A stretch of 64,000 bases of DNA, taken from contig JAAHFU020000002.1 in NCBI GenBank assembly GCA_010672825.2, positions 880,001-944,000 on the forward strand, given 5' to 3'. A program made the position numbers and the translations under genes. Numbering within the stretch: position 1 is the first letter of the stretch; each line of letters begins with the position of its first letter. The notes under the pieces are model-generated. The model searched no databases and had not been told where the DNA came from. It saw only the letters and a program-made list of their open reading frames with translations. Of the stretch, positions 7,442-16,216 are shown in pieces. This stretch comes from Leptolyngbya sp. SIO1E4 (GTDB taxonomy: Bacteria > Cyanobacteriota > Cyanobacteriia > Phormidesmidales > Phormidesmidaceae).

Positions 7442-9769
7442 TTAAACTGCGGCCATTGCGACTAACGCATTTACCTTTTCTAAAAGAATTTCAGGGTCTA
7501 ACGGCAGGGTCATTGTGACATCTGCACCTTGAACAGCAGTAGAGCCTGTATGAGGAGAACTGAGGGCTAAAATTTTGACCGGAGCAGTGACCAAAGAGTC
7601 CCTGAGTGCCTCAATAATCCGCTGGCCATCAATACCGTTAAGCTGCATGTTGATGACAACAATCGTGGGTTGCAGCAGCGCCACTTGCTCCACCACCCGC
7701 GACCCTTCAATCACCCAAATTACTTGGTAGTCTGCGGCAGTCAGCAGATCACAGATCACCCCAGCGGTTTCTTCTTGATCTTCTACCAAAACAACACGGC
7801 CAATCACAGGAGCTGCAGCGAGGGGGGCCTCGGCTTGAGCGTCTAGATCGGGTGACTGCGTCTCTAGTCGCTGTAAAGGAAGACGCACGGTAAAGACCGA
7901 TCCGACCCCAACTCGAGAATTCACTGAGATAGTGCCTCCATGCAATTCAGTTAATTGCTTGGTTAAGGCCAATCCTAACCCTGTGCCTTGGTATTGCCGT
8001 TGCCGACTATTTTCTAGCTGCTGAAATTTTTCAAACATGAGTGACATCTGGGATTCAGGAATGCCAATCCCGGTGTCTTCTACTTGAAAAATAGCGGTTT
8101 GATTTTCTCGCCGCAGCCGTAGGTTGATTTTCCCCTCATCGGCAGTGAATTTTAGGGCATTACTCAAGAGGTTATCGAGGATTTGTTGAATGCGTCGAGG
8201 GTCTCCCGTAAAGGTGTCTTGATCGGTCAGGAGAGTTGCTTCAAAGGTGAGTTCAATGTGGCGATCGCGGGCCTGTTGGCGACAAGGCTCTAACGCCTTT
8301 TGAGCCAAACTCGTCAGGGAAAAAGACTGCACTTCCAACACGGTGCGCCCGGACTCGATTTTGGCAATATCTAAAATGTCGTTAATCATGGCCAACAGCC
8401 GCTCGCCACTTTCGTGAATTGTGGTCAAATAGTTGCGCTGACGGGGGCTTAGTTCCCCAAAAGACCAGCGCAGCAGCGTTGCCGACATGCCAATGATGCA
8501 CGTGAGTGGCGTGCGTAATTCATGGCTCATGGTGGTCAAAAACTCACTTTTGGCTAAGCTGGCAGTCTGGGCTGCGGCTAAGGCATCGCGCAGGTCGTGG
8601 GTTCGGTCTACCACACAATTTTCTAGGCAGTGGGCCTTGCCTTCGAGCTGTTCGGACAACTCTGCTTGCTGGATCGCAATGGAAAGATGCTCAGCAATGT
8701 GCTGTAAAAAGACGCCTTCTCTCGGGTGCCATTGGCGGGGCGTGTAGCAATGATGGGCAATCAGTAACCCCCACAACCGATCATGAACCCAAATCGGCGC
8801 AATGACTTTGGCCCGCACCTGAGCCTTTTGGAGAAAATTGAGAAAGCAGGGTAACTCCCGATATTGCTCTTGAACATCGTTAACCACCACCGGGCTTTCA
8901 GTGCCGTGATTTGGGTGATGTTTCGTGTAGGCGTCGAAACAGCTTTCCTCTGTAAAGTTCATTACAGAGTCAATGTGGCGGGATGAGAGAGATTCGTAAG
9001 TGACCCGCCCCGGCTGTGGGGTGTCTTGGGAGGGGTCAGGGGTAGGGGAGGCAGGCAGATCGAGGCCCGGCAAGTCTGAGACGATCTCTGAGACCATATC
9101 TGAGGCGGGTCTTTGAAACTCGTATATCAAGAGCCGATCTACCTCTAAAGACTGTCTGACTTCTGTCACGGTGGTCGACAAAATTGAGGGTAGATCCAGG
9201 CTGTGACGAATTTTGGTGAGAACCTGGCCCAGCAGCAGGCTCTGCTCTAAGTGCTGATCGAGGGCGTCTTGTACCGGTTGGCAGCTGATTGGGAGGGGAG
9301 AGGGGGTTGGAGGCTCTGACTGTGAGGCTGAACTTGAGGTGGTCAGGATCGGTAGCAGGCTCAGAATCAAGTTAGGACAAGCAGTTGCGGGGCGATCGCG
9401 CAATTGCTGCTGCCCTTGTAACAAGCGCTGCTGGACAGCTGCATCTATTTCCTCCTCCAGCCAACCGGCCATCGCCGTGATTAATGCCTGGGGGTCTGTC
9501 ATCATCCCCACAGAACACAGGTCGGGTTCAATGGGAGAAGGAGACGCCAACACCTGCTTAACTAGCAGCCCTTGAGTTGCCTGAGTGATCACTAGGACGA
9601 GTTCTGCCCAGGGTTGATTCCCCCGCCATTGAGCGTGGAAATCAGCCTCGGTGATCAAGAGGTCATCGGGCTGATGGGCCTGTTCCAGGAGCGCCTGCCG
9701 CAAAACAGTGTAGGTGTCAGCCGACACCGTCTGGGTGGCAAAAGCTGAACTGTCTAAAAATTGAGCCAT
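7442..9769 (-). CDS. Hybrid sensor histidine kinase with phytochrome-like GAF and C-terminal receiver
   Basis: A 775-residue signalling protein with no membrane helix. An unrecognised N-terminal region (about 1-170) precedes a GAF domain (about 180-370) of the phytochrome/cyanobacteriochrome type. HisKA follows with the phospho-acceptor His416 in SHELRTPL, then HATPase_c with GDPRRIQQILDNLLSNALKF, DTGIGI and GTGLGL, and a receiver-like domain (about 658-775). The GAF has Cys277 in an ESCF context and Cys308 at the usual bilin-cysteine position (ELPCFLNFLQKAQVRA). The receiver has INMQLNG where LD is expected, so its phospho-acceptor Asp is missing. ATG 9769 is preceded closely by TAGGAG. The partner response regulator is not adjacent. 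Confidence 0.9.
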   Translation of the reverse strand: MAQFLDSSAFATQTVSADTYTVLRQALLEQAHQPDDLLITEADFHAQWRGNQPWAELVLVITQATQGLLVKQVLASPSPIEPDLCSVGMMTDPQALITAMAGWLEEEIDAAVQQRLLQGQQQLRDRPATACPNLILSLLPILTTSSSASQSEPPTPSPLPISCQPVQDALDQHLEQSLLLGQVLTKIRHSLDLPSILSTTVTEVRQSLEVDRLLIYEFQRPASDMVSEIVSDLPGLDLPASPTPDPSQDTPQPGRVTYESLSSRHIDSVMNFTEESCFDAYTKHHPNHGTESPVVVNDVQEQYRELPCFLNFLQKAQVRAKVIAPIWVHDRLWGLLIAHHCYTPRQWHPREGVFLQHIAEHLSIAIQQAELSEQLEGKAHCLENCVVDRTHDLRDALAAAQTASLAKSEFLTTMSHELRTPLTCIIGMSATLLRWSFGELSPRQRNYLTTIHESGERLLAMINDILDIAKIESGRTVLEVQSFSLTSLAQKALEPCRQQARDRHIELTFEATLLTDQDTFTGDPRRIQQILDNLLSNALKFTADEGKINLRLRRENQTAIFQVEDTGIGIPESQMSLMFEKFQQLENSRQRQYQGTGLGLALTKQLTELHGGTISVNSRVGVGSVFTVRLPLQRLETQSPDLDAQAEAPLAAAPVIGRVVLVEDQEETAGVICDLLTAADYQVIWVIEGSRVVEQVALLQPTIVVINMQLNGIDGQRIIEALRDSLVTAPVKILALSSPHTGSTAVQGADVTMTLPLDPEILLEKVNALVAMAAV

Positions 9770-10078
9770 AACTCCTAGAAGGTAGGGTTGACCTCTACCC
9801 AAACGCTGAACAAAAAAAGGGGCTATTCAAGCAATCTATGGGGCTGAATGACCTGAGGCGATCGCTTAGCCAGCAGGCCTACAGCTGGTTTCATCCATAG
9901 GTCAAGGAGGAAAATTTGAAAGGGGTATCAGGATGCCTTTCGTTAGCGGTACCTGTAACTTTGCAACCACTGGCACAGCCAATAAATGGTATGTGATTCA
10001 TAGTAACTTTCAAGGAAACGGACTCCCCGCTTACACTAGAGTTCCTTCAGATTTAGCAGTTGCTTTAGATTTCATTTC

Positions 10079-13000
10079 ATGCATCGATTGGCGGCGACCC
10101 CCGGTGGATGGACGCCTGACACTGACGGCGTCATTTTTGTTGAACAGACCCCAGCTCCCTTGATATTCATGACCGCTGCCGATACAGATATTCAATGTCT
10201 GGCGCAGGTGCGGGCTCAGTTTCCTGTGGGCATGCCAGCCCTACGGGTGGTGAATTTATTGCAACTGCAGCAGCAGTTAGCAATTGACACCTATGCAGAT
10301 GAGGTCTTGATGCAGGCTCAGATGATTATCTTGCGCTTGCTGGGCGGACGCGCCTACTGGTCCTATGGATTGGAGGTCACCCAAGCCGCTGCAGCGGCTG
10401 CGGGGGCCGCGTTGATTGTCTTACCCGGGGACGATCGCCCTGACCCTGATTTAATGAGCCATTCCACGGTGCCCCTGCAGGTGGCGAACCAACTATGGCG
10501 TTACCTCACAGAGGGCGGCGTGGAGAATCTGCGTCATGGCCTGATGGCGGTGTGCGATCGCTGCCTCCAGACCCAATTTCACCCGCCAGGGCCGAGCCCC
10601 GTCCCCAGAGTGGGCCTTTACCCATGGCAGCCGCAGTCTGCTTGCTCGCCAGCAACCATCCCCTCAGCCGTTCTTGCACAGGAGAGCCGCGTAGGCAGGG
10701 CAGATCTGCAGGCAGAGGAGACCGTTATCCCCCAGGGCGGGAAAGTTGGGGTGCTGTTTTATCGCGCCCATTATTTGGCGGGCAATACGGCTCCAGTGGA
10801 TGCCCTGTGTCAGGCTTTAAGCGCGCGAGGGCTGACGCCGGTTCCCGTTTATGTCTCGTCGCTACAAGACCCAGATGTGCAAGCAGACCTGAGGGATCTG
10901 CTGCAGCCTCAAGCACAATCCGGAATTGAGGTGCTGCTAAACACCACCAGTTTCTCCGTGGCCAAGCTCGACACCGCTGTGCCCAAACTCGACCTGTGGC
11001 AACAGCTTAATGTGCCGGTTCTACAGGTCATCTTGAGTGGGGGAACCCAGATCGGATGGCAACAGAACCCAATGGGGTTGAGCCCCCGCGACATTGCCAT
11101 GAACGTAGCCCTACCGGAAGTGGACGGGCGCATTATTACCCGAGCCGTTTCCTTTAAGGCTGCAGCGGCCCGCAATGAAGCGCTAGAAACAGAGGTGGTG
11201 ACCTATCAGCCCATGGACGATCGCATTGCCTTTGTTGCAGATCTAGCGGCTAATTGGCTGCGACTGCGGCATACCCCCCCCCCAGACCGTCGCCTGGCCC
11301 TGATTTTGGCAAACTATCCCAACCGCGATGGCCGTCTTGCCAATGGGGTCGGGCTAGATACCCCCCAAAGCTGTATTGAAATCTTGCAGGCGCTCCATTT
11401 TCAGGGATATACCGTTTCGGATATCCCTGAAAATGGAGACGCCCTGATTCATCGGCTGACAGAATCCGTCACTAACGATCCAGAGGGCAAAGACCTGCGC
11501 CCGGTGCCGCAAGCCCTGGGGTTAGACGACTATCGCCAGTTTTTTGAAAACCTATCCCCGACAGTACAGCAGGGTATCCAGCAGCGGTGGGGAACCCCAG
11601 AAGCAGACCTCACGCGCCAGGAGGCTAGCTCACTTCAGGCATGGCCGGTGCCCGGGCTGCAGCTGGGCAATGTGTTCGTAGGTATCCAGCCGAGCCGGGG
11701 CTATGATCTGGATCCTGCCCTTAACTACCATGCCCCGGATTTGGAACCCACCCATGCCTACCTGGGGTTTTATGCCTGGCTGCGATACCCCTTTCAAGCA
11801 CAGGCCATCGTTCACGTGGGCAAACACGGCAATTTAGAATGGCTGCCAGGTAAGGGAATTGGCCTATCCCAGAACTGTTACCCGGAAGCGGCCTTTGGCC
11901 CCCTGCCCCATTTGTATCCGTTTATTGTGAATGACCCTGGGGAGGGGGCCCAGGCAAAGCGTCGTGCCCAAGCGGTAATTGTGGATCATCTGACCCCTCC
12001 CTTGACCCGGGCGGAGCTATATGGCCCTCTGCAGCAACTGGAAGGGCTGGTGGATGAATATTACGAAGCCCAGAGTTTAGACCCGACCCGACTGCCGCGC
12101 ATTCGAGATCGCATCCTGACCCTTCTGCAAGAAACGCAGGTGTTGACGGAGTTGGCCCCAGCCACACCAGCCACACCGGCCACACCTGATGCTGGAACGT
12201 TAGCCGGGGCCGTGAGGGATGACTCGGCATTTTCAGCCCTGTTGCCGGTGGTAGACGGCTACCTCTGTGAGCTGAAGGAGGCCCAGATTCGGGATGGCCT
12301 GCACATTTTTGGGCGCTGCCCAGCCGGACGGCAACTGCGAGACTTGGTCATCGCGATCGCCCGCCACCCAGGGCCGGGGCGCGTTGGGCTGACACGGGCG
12401 ATCGCTGACGCCTGGCAGCTTGATATGGATCCCCTAACGGATAACCTGGCCCAACCCTGGAGGCTGCCCCCCCAGCACCTAGTGCCTGAAACAGTTGCCA
12501 TGCAGTTCTGTCGCACGATTGGAGATGGGGTAGAGATTTTAGAACAGCAGGCAGCCGTTTGGGTCGAAACCTTGCTCCAAACCCCTACCTCACCTGCCTC
12601 ACCAGGGGAGGAACCGTCTGAGGCATCCCCAGAAGACGAAGGAGTCTCTAAGCACACGTTCCTGAGGGGCTGTCCTCAACTGCAGCAGGAACTGGCATGG
12701 ATTGCCCAGCATCTGTTACCTGCACTGCGCCAGACGCCACAGGAAATTCAGAGGCTACTGGCCGGGCTGGATGGCACCTATGTCCCCAGTGGCCCCGCTG
12801 GTGCCCCAACCCGCAACCGCCCAGATGTGTTACCCACCGGGCGCAACTTCTACTCCGTAGACATTCGGGCCATTCCCTCAGAGAGCGCCTGGGATGTGGG
12901 CCGCAAAGCTGCTGAAGTTTTGGTCGAACGCTACGCCCAGGAAAATGGCGATTATCCCAAATCCATTGGCCTATCAGTATGGGGCACGGCCACCATGCGG

Positions 13001-14068
13001 ACCGGCGGGGATGATTTGGCGGAGGCATTGGCCCTGTTGGGGGTGCGCCCAGTGTGGGATGGCCCTTCTCGACGGGTGGTGGATTTTGAAATCTTGCCCG
13101 TGTCAGTATTAGGGCGACCCCGCGTAGACGTAACGCTGCGTATTTCTGGCTTTTTCCGAGATGCCTTCCCCAACCTGATTGATTTATTTGACCAGGCCGT
13201 CACTGCAGTTGCCCAATTGGCAGAACCCCCTGAAGACAATCCGCTGGCTGCCCAGGTGAGCGCAGAGACCACCTACTGGCAAGCCCAGGGGTTGGAACCG
13301 GCCCAGGCAGCGGCGCGATCGCACCACCGCATTTTTGGCTCCAAGCCGGGTGCTTATGGGGCAGGTTTGCAGGGGCTGATCGAGGCCCAAAACTGGACGG
13401 ATGATCGAGACCTAGCCCAGGCCTACATTAACTGGAGCAGCTACGCCTACGGGCGTCAGGCCCAGGGCCGGTCAGCCCCAGAGGCGTTTCAGGCGCGCCT
13501 GAGCCATCTGCAGGTGGTGCTGCACAACCAAGACAACCGCGAACATGACCTGCTGGATTCAGATGACTACTATCAGTTTCAAGGGGGGCTGACGGCGGCG
13601 GTGCGATCGCTTACCGGCCAGGCCCCCCAAACCTACTTTGGGGACCATGCGGTGCCAGAAAATCCTAAGGTGCGATCGCTGCAGCAGGAAATTGCCCGCG
13701 TCTACCGCTCCCGCGTCGTGAATCCCAAATGGATTGCGGGGGTAATGCGCCATGGCTATAAGGGGGCCTTTGAAATGGCAGCCACAGTAGACTACCTATT
13801 TGCCTACGATGCGACCACCCACTGCGTCGCGGATTACATGTACGAGGGGGTGGCCCAGGCCTACCTGTTAGAAGACTCAATTCAGCAGTTTATTGAGCGC
13901 ACTAATCCCTGGGCACTGCGGGATATGGCCGAACGGCTGTTAGAAGCCCACCAGCGAAATCTCTGGAAAAAGCCTTCCTCGACCCTGCTAGAGGCCCTCA
14001 GGGATATTGTTCATAGCGCTGAGGCTGAGATTGAATCTCGACAAGGTTCCAGGACTTACACAGGGTAG
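10079..14068 (+). CDS. cobN: Cobaltochelatase large subunit CobN
   Basis: CobN is the metal- and corrin-binding subunit that inserts cobalt into hydrogenobyrinic acid a,c-diamide during cobalamin synthesis. The 1329-residue length and the N-terminus MHRLAATPGGW...GVIFVEQTPAPL fit CobN rather than magnesium chelatase ChlH. Conserved stretches include PSRGYDLDPALNYHAPDLEP, HVGKHGNLEWLPGKG, PTGRNFYSVD, SVWGTATMRTGGDD and YLFAYDATTHCVADYMYE. No cobS or cobT is nearby; in cyanobacteria CobN is thought to work with ChlI/ChlD-type subunits encoded elsewhere. An ArsR regulator follows 76 bp downstream. The 300 bp upstream hold no convincing cobalamin riboswitch. Confidence 0.93.
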   Translation: MHRLAATPGGWTPDTDGVIFVEQTPAPLIFMTAADTDIQCLAQVRAQFPVGMPALRVVNLLQLQQQLAIDTYADEVLMQAQMIILRLLGGRAYWSYGLEVTQAAAAAAGAALIVLPGDDRPDPDLMSHSTVPLQVANQLWRYLTEGGVENLRHGLMAVCDRCLQTQFHPPGPSPVPRVGLYPWQPQSACSPATIPSAVLAQESRVGRADLQAEETVIPQGGKVGVLFYRAHYLAGNTAPVDALCQALSARGLTPVPVYVSSLQDPDVQADLRDLLQPQAQSGIEVLLNTTSFSVAKLDTAVPKLDLWQQLNVPVLQVILSGGTQIGWQQNPMGLSPRDIAMNVALPEVDGRIITRAVSFKAAAARNEALETEVVTYQPMDDRIAFVADLAANWLRLRHTPPPDRRLALILANYPNRDGRLANGVGLDTPQSCIEILQALHFQGYTVSDIPENGDALIHRLTESVTNDPEGKDLRPVPQALGLDDYRQFFENLSPTVQQGIQQRWGTPEADLTRQEASSLQAWPVPGLQLGNVFVGIQPSRGYDLDPALNYHAPDLEPTHAYLGFYAWLRYPFQAQAIVHVGKHGNLEWLPGKGIGLSQNCYPEAAFGPLPHLYPFIVNDPGEGAQAKRRAQAVIVDHLTPPLTRAELYGPLQQLEGLVDEYYEAQSLDPTRLPRIRDRILTLLQETQVLTELAPATPATPATPDAGTLAGAVRDDSAFSALLPVVDGYLCELKEAQIRDGLHIFGRCPAGRQLRDLVIAIARHPGPGRVGLTRAIADAWQLDMDPLTDNLAQPWRLPPQHLVPETVAMQFCRTIGDGVEILEQQAAVWVETLLQTPTSPASPGEEPSEASPEDEGVSKHTFLRGCPQLQQELAWIAQHLLPALRQTPQEIQRLLAGLDGTYVPSGPAGAPTRNRPDVLPTGRNFYSVDIRAIPSESAWDVGRKAAEVLVERYAQENGDYPKSIGLSVWGTATMRTGGDDLAEALALLGVRPVWDGPSRRVVDFEILPVSVLGRPRVDVTLRISGFFRDAFPNLIDLFDQAVTAVAQLAEPPEDNPLAAQVSAETTYWQAQGLEPAQAAARSHHRIFGSKPGAYGAGLQGLIEAQNWTDDRDLAQAYINWSSYAYGRQAQGRSAPEAFQARLSHLQVVLHNQDNREHDLLDSDDYYQFQGGLTAAVRSLTGQAPQTYFGDHAVPENPKVRSLQQEIARVYRSRVVNPKWIAGVMRHGYKGAFEMAATVDYLFAYDATTHCVADYMYEGVAQAYLLEDSIQQFIERTNPWALRDMAERLLEAHQRNLWKKPSSTLLEALRDIVHSAEAEIESRQGSRTYTG
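11394..11437. repeat. Perfect 17-bp inverted repeat inside cobN
   Basis: The arm TCCATTTTCAGGGATAT (11394-11410) is followed after 10 nt by its exact reverse complement (11421-11437). It encodes ordinary-looking CobN residues (LHFQGYTVSDIPENGD), so it is either a chance-selected mRNA hairpin or a small repeat element tolerated in frame. Confidence 0.85.
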
Positions 14069-14144
14069 AGGGTCTTGTCAACCCTGGCGGGGCTGTTAGA
14101 ATGGCTGGGATCGTTCCTTTCGCATACAGTTAGGAGTTAACGCG

Positions 14145-14513
14145 ATGGAGCCTGTGCCCACAGAGGTGGTTCAGCAGGTGGCGGCCTACTTCAGTATTCT
14201 GAGTGAGCCGATGCGCCTCAAAATCCTCACTCTCCTGCGTGACGGTGAACAGTGCGTTCAGGATTTAGTGGAAGCCACTGCCACTAGCCAGGCCAATGTT
14301 TCAAAGCATCTCAAGGTGATGATGCAAGCAGGTATCCTTTCTCGTCGAGCGGAAGGGACTTCTGCCTATTACAGCGTTGCCGATGATTTAACGTTTGAGC
14401 TTTGCACCCTGGTGTGCGATCGCATCGCCACTCGGATTGAGCAGCAAGCACAAACGTTCAGAGCCTTTAGCCTGACACCCACTGCCCGCAACGGATACAC
14501 CAGCGGCTCTTAA
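14145..14513 (+). CDS. ArsR/SmtB-family transcriptional regulator
   Basis: A 122-residue winged-helix repressor. It shows the dimer helix SEPMRLKILTLLRDGEQCVQDLVE, the recognition helix TSQANVSKHLKVMMQAGIL and the wing RRAEGTSAYYSV. Two Cys in the C-terminal helix (ELCTLVCDRI), plus one in EQCVQDL, could form a metal or redox site. Start ATG 14145 has TTAGGAG upstream. It follows cobN on the same strand, so a metal- or redox-responsive role around cobalamin metal supply is possible, but that is inferred from position only. Confidence 0.85.
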   Translation: MEPVPTEVVQQVAAYFSILSEPMRLKILTLLRDGEQCVQDLVEATATSQANVSKHLKVMMQAGILSRRAEGTSAYYSVADDLTFELCTLVCDRIATRIEQQAQTFRAFSLTPTARNGYTSGS

Positions 14514-14556
14514 ATTGCTTAGCGCCTAATTGACCCAGCGCTAATCTATCCAGCGC

Positions 14557-15255
14557 CTAATCAGTGGGTTCTTTAACCCCAAAATCCGCCTCTAAATCGC
14601 TGCGGGTAACCGGTTGCCGGACTTCCAACCCTTCCCCTCCCAGTAAGGTTAATGGGCTACCGTCTACAGAAATCCAGACAGGGGTCTCAGGTTCTAGCGT
14701 GGTAGCGGTGTAAACCACCTGGGCAAGGCGGCCAATCATGGAAGCGCTGCCACCCCCCACAGTGAATTCGTTTGAGAGATCAACGTGAACACCATCTGAC
14801 TCGACCGTAAGTGCCACTAGCTCGGTTTGCTCAGGAATGGTGGTAGCCGCTTCACCGTTGCTGTCTGCTGGCCCCGTCATGAGGTCAGCAAATGCCAGCG
14901 TGAGCGTATTTTCAGGCGTTTCACCCTCTGGCAAGTCCACTGCTACTGGGGCCAGGGCAATTTCTTCGCCTTGGGTCGAGACCCAGTAAATGGTGCTTTG
15001 ACGCTGGTTAGGTTCGGCAGCGATTTCTGCCTCAGGCGGATCAGGAACGTTAATGGGGTCAGAGGTGGGGGCTTCAAACCCCTCAGGTAACGTCTCGCCT
15101 TCAATCTCAATTTCTGGAAATTCTGCCTGGGGCGCTCTGGGGGCAATGGCTCGCCAAGTAAACCAGGCCGTAGCGCTACCGGCGCTGAGGGCGATCGCCA
15201 CTAATGCGATGATGATTCCTAGTGGGGGGCGACGGCGTGGTGTTTGGTCTTCCAT
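14557..15255 (-). CDS. GerMN-domain envelope protein
   Basis: A 232-residue protein with one N-terminal membrane helix (about 13-35, GIIIALVAIALSAGSATAWFTW), an acidic/proline-rich linker and a GerMN domain (about 90-225). The domain contains TIYWVSTQGEEIALAPVAVDL, TPENTLTLAFADLM and VSVDGSPLTLLGGEG-like motifs. GerMN domains are extracytoplasmic and found in spore germination GerM and in sporulation-independent envelope proteins; the function in cyanobacteria is not established. I use ATG 15255, with GAGG 9 bases upstream; ATG 15264 is an alternative. It converges with the arsR gene; the short gap between them holds three imperfect copies of AGCGCCTAAT. Confidence 0.82.
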   Translation of the reverse strand: MEDQTPRRRPPLGIIIALVAIALSAGSATAWFTWRAIAPRAPQAEFPEIEIEGETLPEGFEAPTSDPINVPDPPEAEIAAEPNQRQSTIYWVSTQGEEIALAPVAVDLPEGETPENTLTLAFADLMTGPADSNGEAATTIPEQTELVALTVESDGVHVDLSNEFTVGGGSASMIGRLAQVVYTATTLEPETPVWISVDGSPLTLLGGEGLEVRQPVTRSDLEADFGVKEPTD

Positions 15256-15329
15256 AACCCGCATCCTCAACTCTACAGGGCAGAATACACAGGGGGTGTT
15301 CTATCAAGGGTTTTATTATGCCACTTCTA

Positions 15330-15353
15330 TAAAAGACGCGAAATTTCGCGTCT
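15330..15353 (-). terminator. Rho-independent terminator of the DUF2993 gene
   Basis: A perfect 20-bp palindrome, arms AGACGCGAAA/TTTCGCGTCT (15334-15353), is followed on the minus strand by TTTTATAG. It lies 51 bp after the stop of the upstream minus-strand gene, the right place for a terminator. Confidence 0.75.
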
Positions 15354-15403
15354 CCACAGGATTTTGGTCATATGAATACATATAGAGAGATGCGGATTTA
15401 TGA

Positions 15404-16198
15404 TCAGTTATTCAGCAGCGGAGAATCGGGGTTAACGCGCACAAACACGGCCACATCCAACGCCTCTGGCCGCAGCTCAAACTGTAATACGCGGGCAATC
15501 ACGCTCACTTCTTCCAATTGTTTTAAGGTTAATTCTGAACGAATCCCCTCTAAAAAAGCCTCAATCAGCTGGCGAGGAACAGGCTGCCCATCAACAACAA
15601 TGGTGGGCTCTAATAAGACCAGGCGGTGACCATCTATCATGTCAAAGCCGCTCTCTACCACAGCTGCGACTTTCTCATCTTGTACCCGATCTTCCAAATC
15701 AACGGTGACGCGCAGCCGATTACCCATTAAAAACTCGACCTGAGGGTTGGCTAACCCATAGCGGTTGGCTTCTCGCTCAGTGCCCCCTGGCAAACTAAAA
15801 CGCAGGGTATCAAGCAACGACTGTACCCGCTGTGATTTCAGCAGCGCATTGATGTCGTCTGTATTCAGAACCAAATGAGCAGCGGACTGGATCGGTTCAT
15901 CCAGGGCTAATTCCCCTGACTGCAGTGCTGCTAAATCTAAATCAATGGGGTCAGTTTCTACATCAATAATGTCAATGCGGAATTCAGGCACTGGATACAC
16001 CCCCCGCCCTGCTAACCGGAAACGCTCTATCCGGCCCCCGGCTAGCTGAAAGTTGGGGGAATTATCAATACGCACTTCCAGGGCTTCAGCCTGATGAATG
16101 CGATCGCGAATCAGCCCCTCTGCGACTTTGTCAGCCACTAAGCCCACGGGCGTAATCAGGGTGAACAAGCTAGAGAGAACAATCGTAATTAATTCCAT
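15404..16198 (-). CDS. DUF2993 (LmeA-like) lipid-binding protein
   Basis: A 264-residue cyanobacterial DUF2993 protein with a hydrophobic N-terminus (ITIVLSSLFTLITPVGLVADKVAEG) and a beta-rich body (VRIDNSPNFQLAGGRIERFRLAGRGVYPVPEFRIDIIDVETDPIDLDL). The mycobacterial relative LmeA binds phospholipid in the envelope, so lipid or membrane contact outside the cytoplasm is a fair inference. It starts 18 bp after the proS stop on the same strand and is probably co-transcribed with it. Confidence 0.85.
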   Translation of the reverse strand: MELITIVLSSLFTLITPVGLVADKVAEGLIRDRIHQAEALEVRIDNSPNFQLAGGRIERFRLAGRGVYPVPEFRIDIIDVETDPIDLDLAALQSGELALDEPIQSAAHLVLNTDDINALLKSQRVQSLLDTLRFSLPGGTEREANRYGLANPQVEFLMGNRLRVTVDLEDRVQDEKVAAVVESGFDMIDGHRLVLLEPTIVVDGQPVPRQLIEAFLEGIRSELTLKQLEEVSVIARVLQFELRPEALDVAVFVRVNPDSPLLNN

Positions 16199-16216
16199 AG
16201 AGGTATGAGGATGTCT

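Noticed and set aside
9770-10078. Cobalamin riboswitch upstream of cobN
   Set aside because: AGCCAGCAGGCCTAC at about 9870 resembles a B12 box, but the GCCACTG-type element is not in the required place before it and the core order is wrong.
12259-13028. Antisense ORFs of 100-130 codons inside cobN
   Set aside because: They overlap strongly conserved cobN codons on the other strand and lack any domain; typical GC-rich shadows.
10079-14068. Magnesium chelatase subunit ChlH
   Set aside because: The N-terminus MHRLAATPGGW and the overall motifs fit CobN; ChlH has a different N-terminal pattern.
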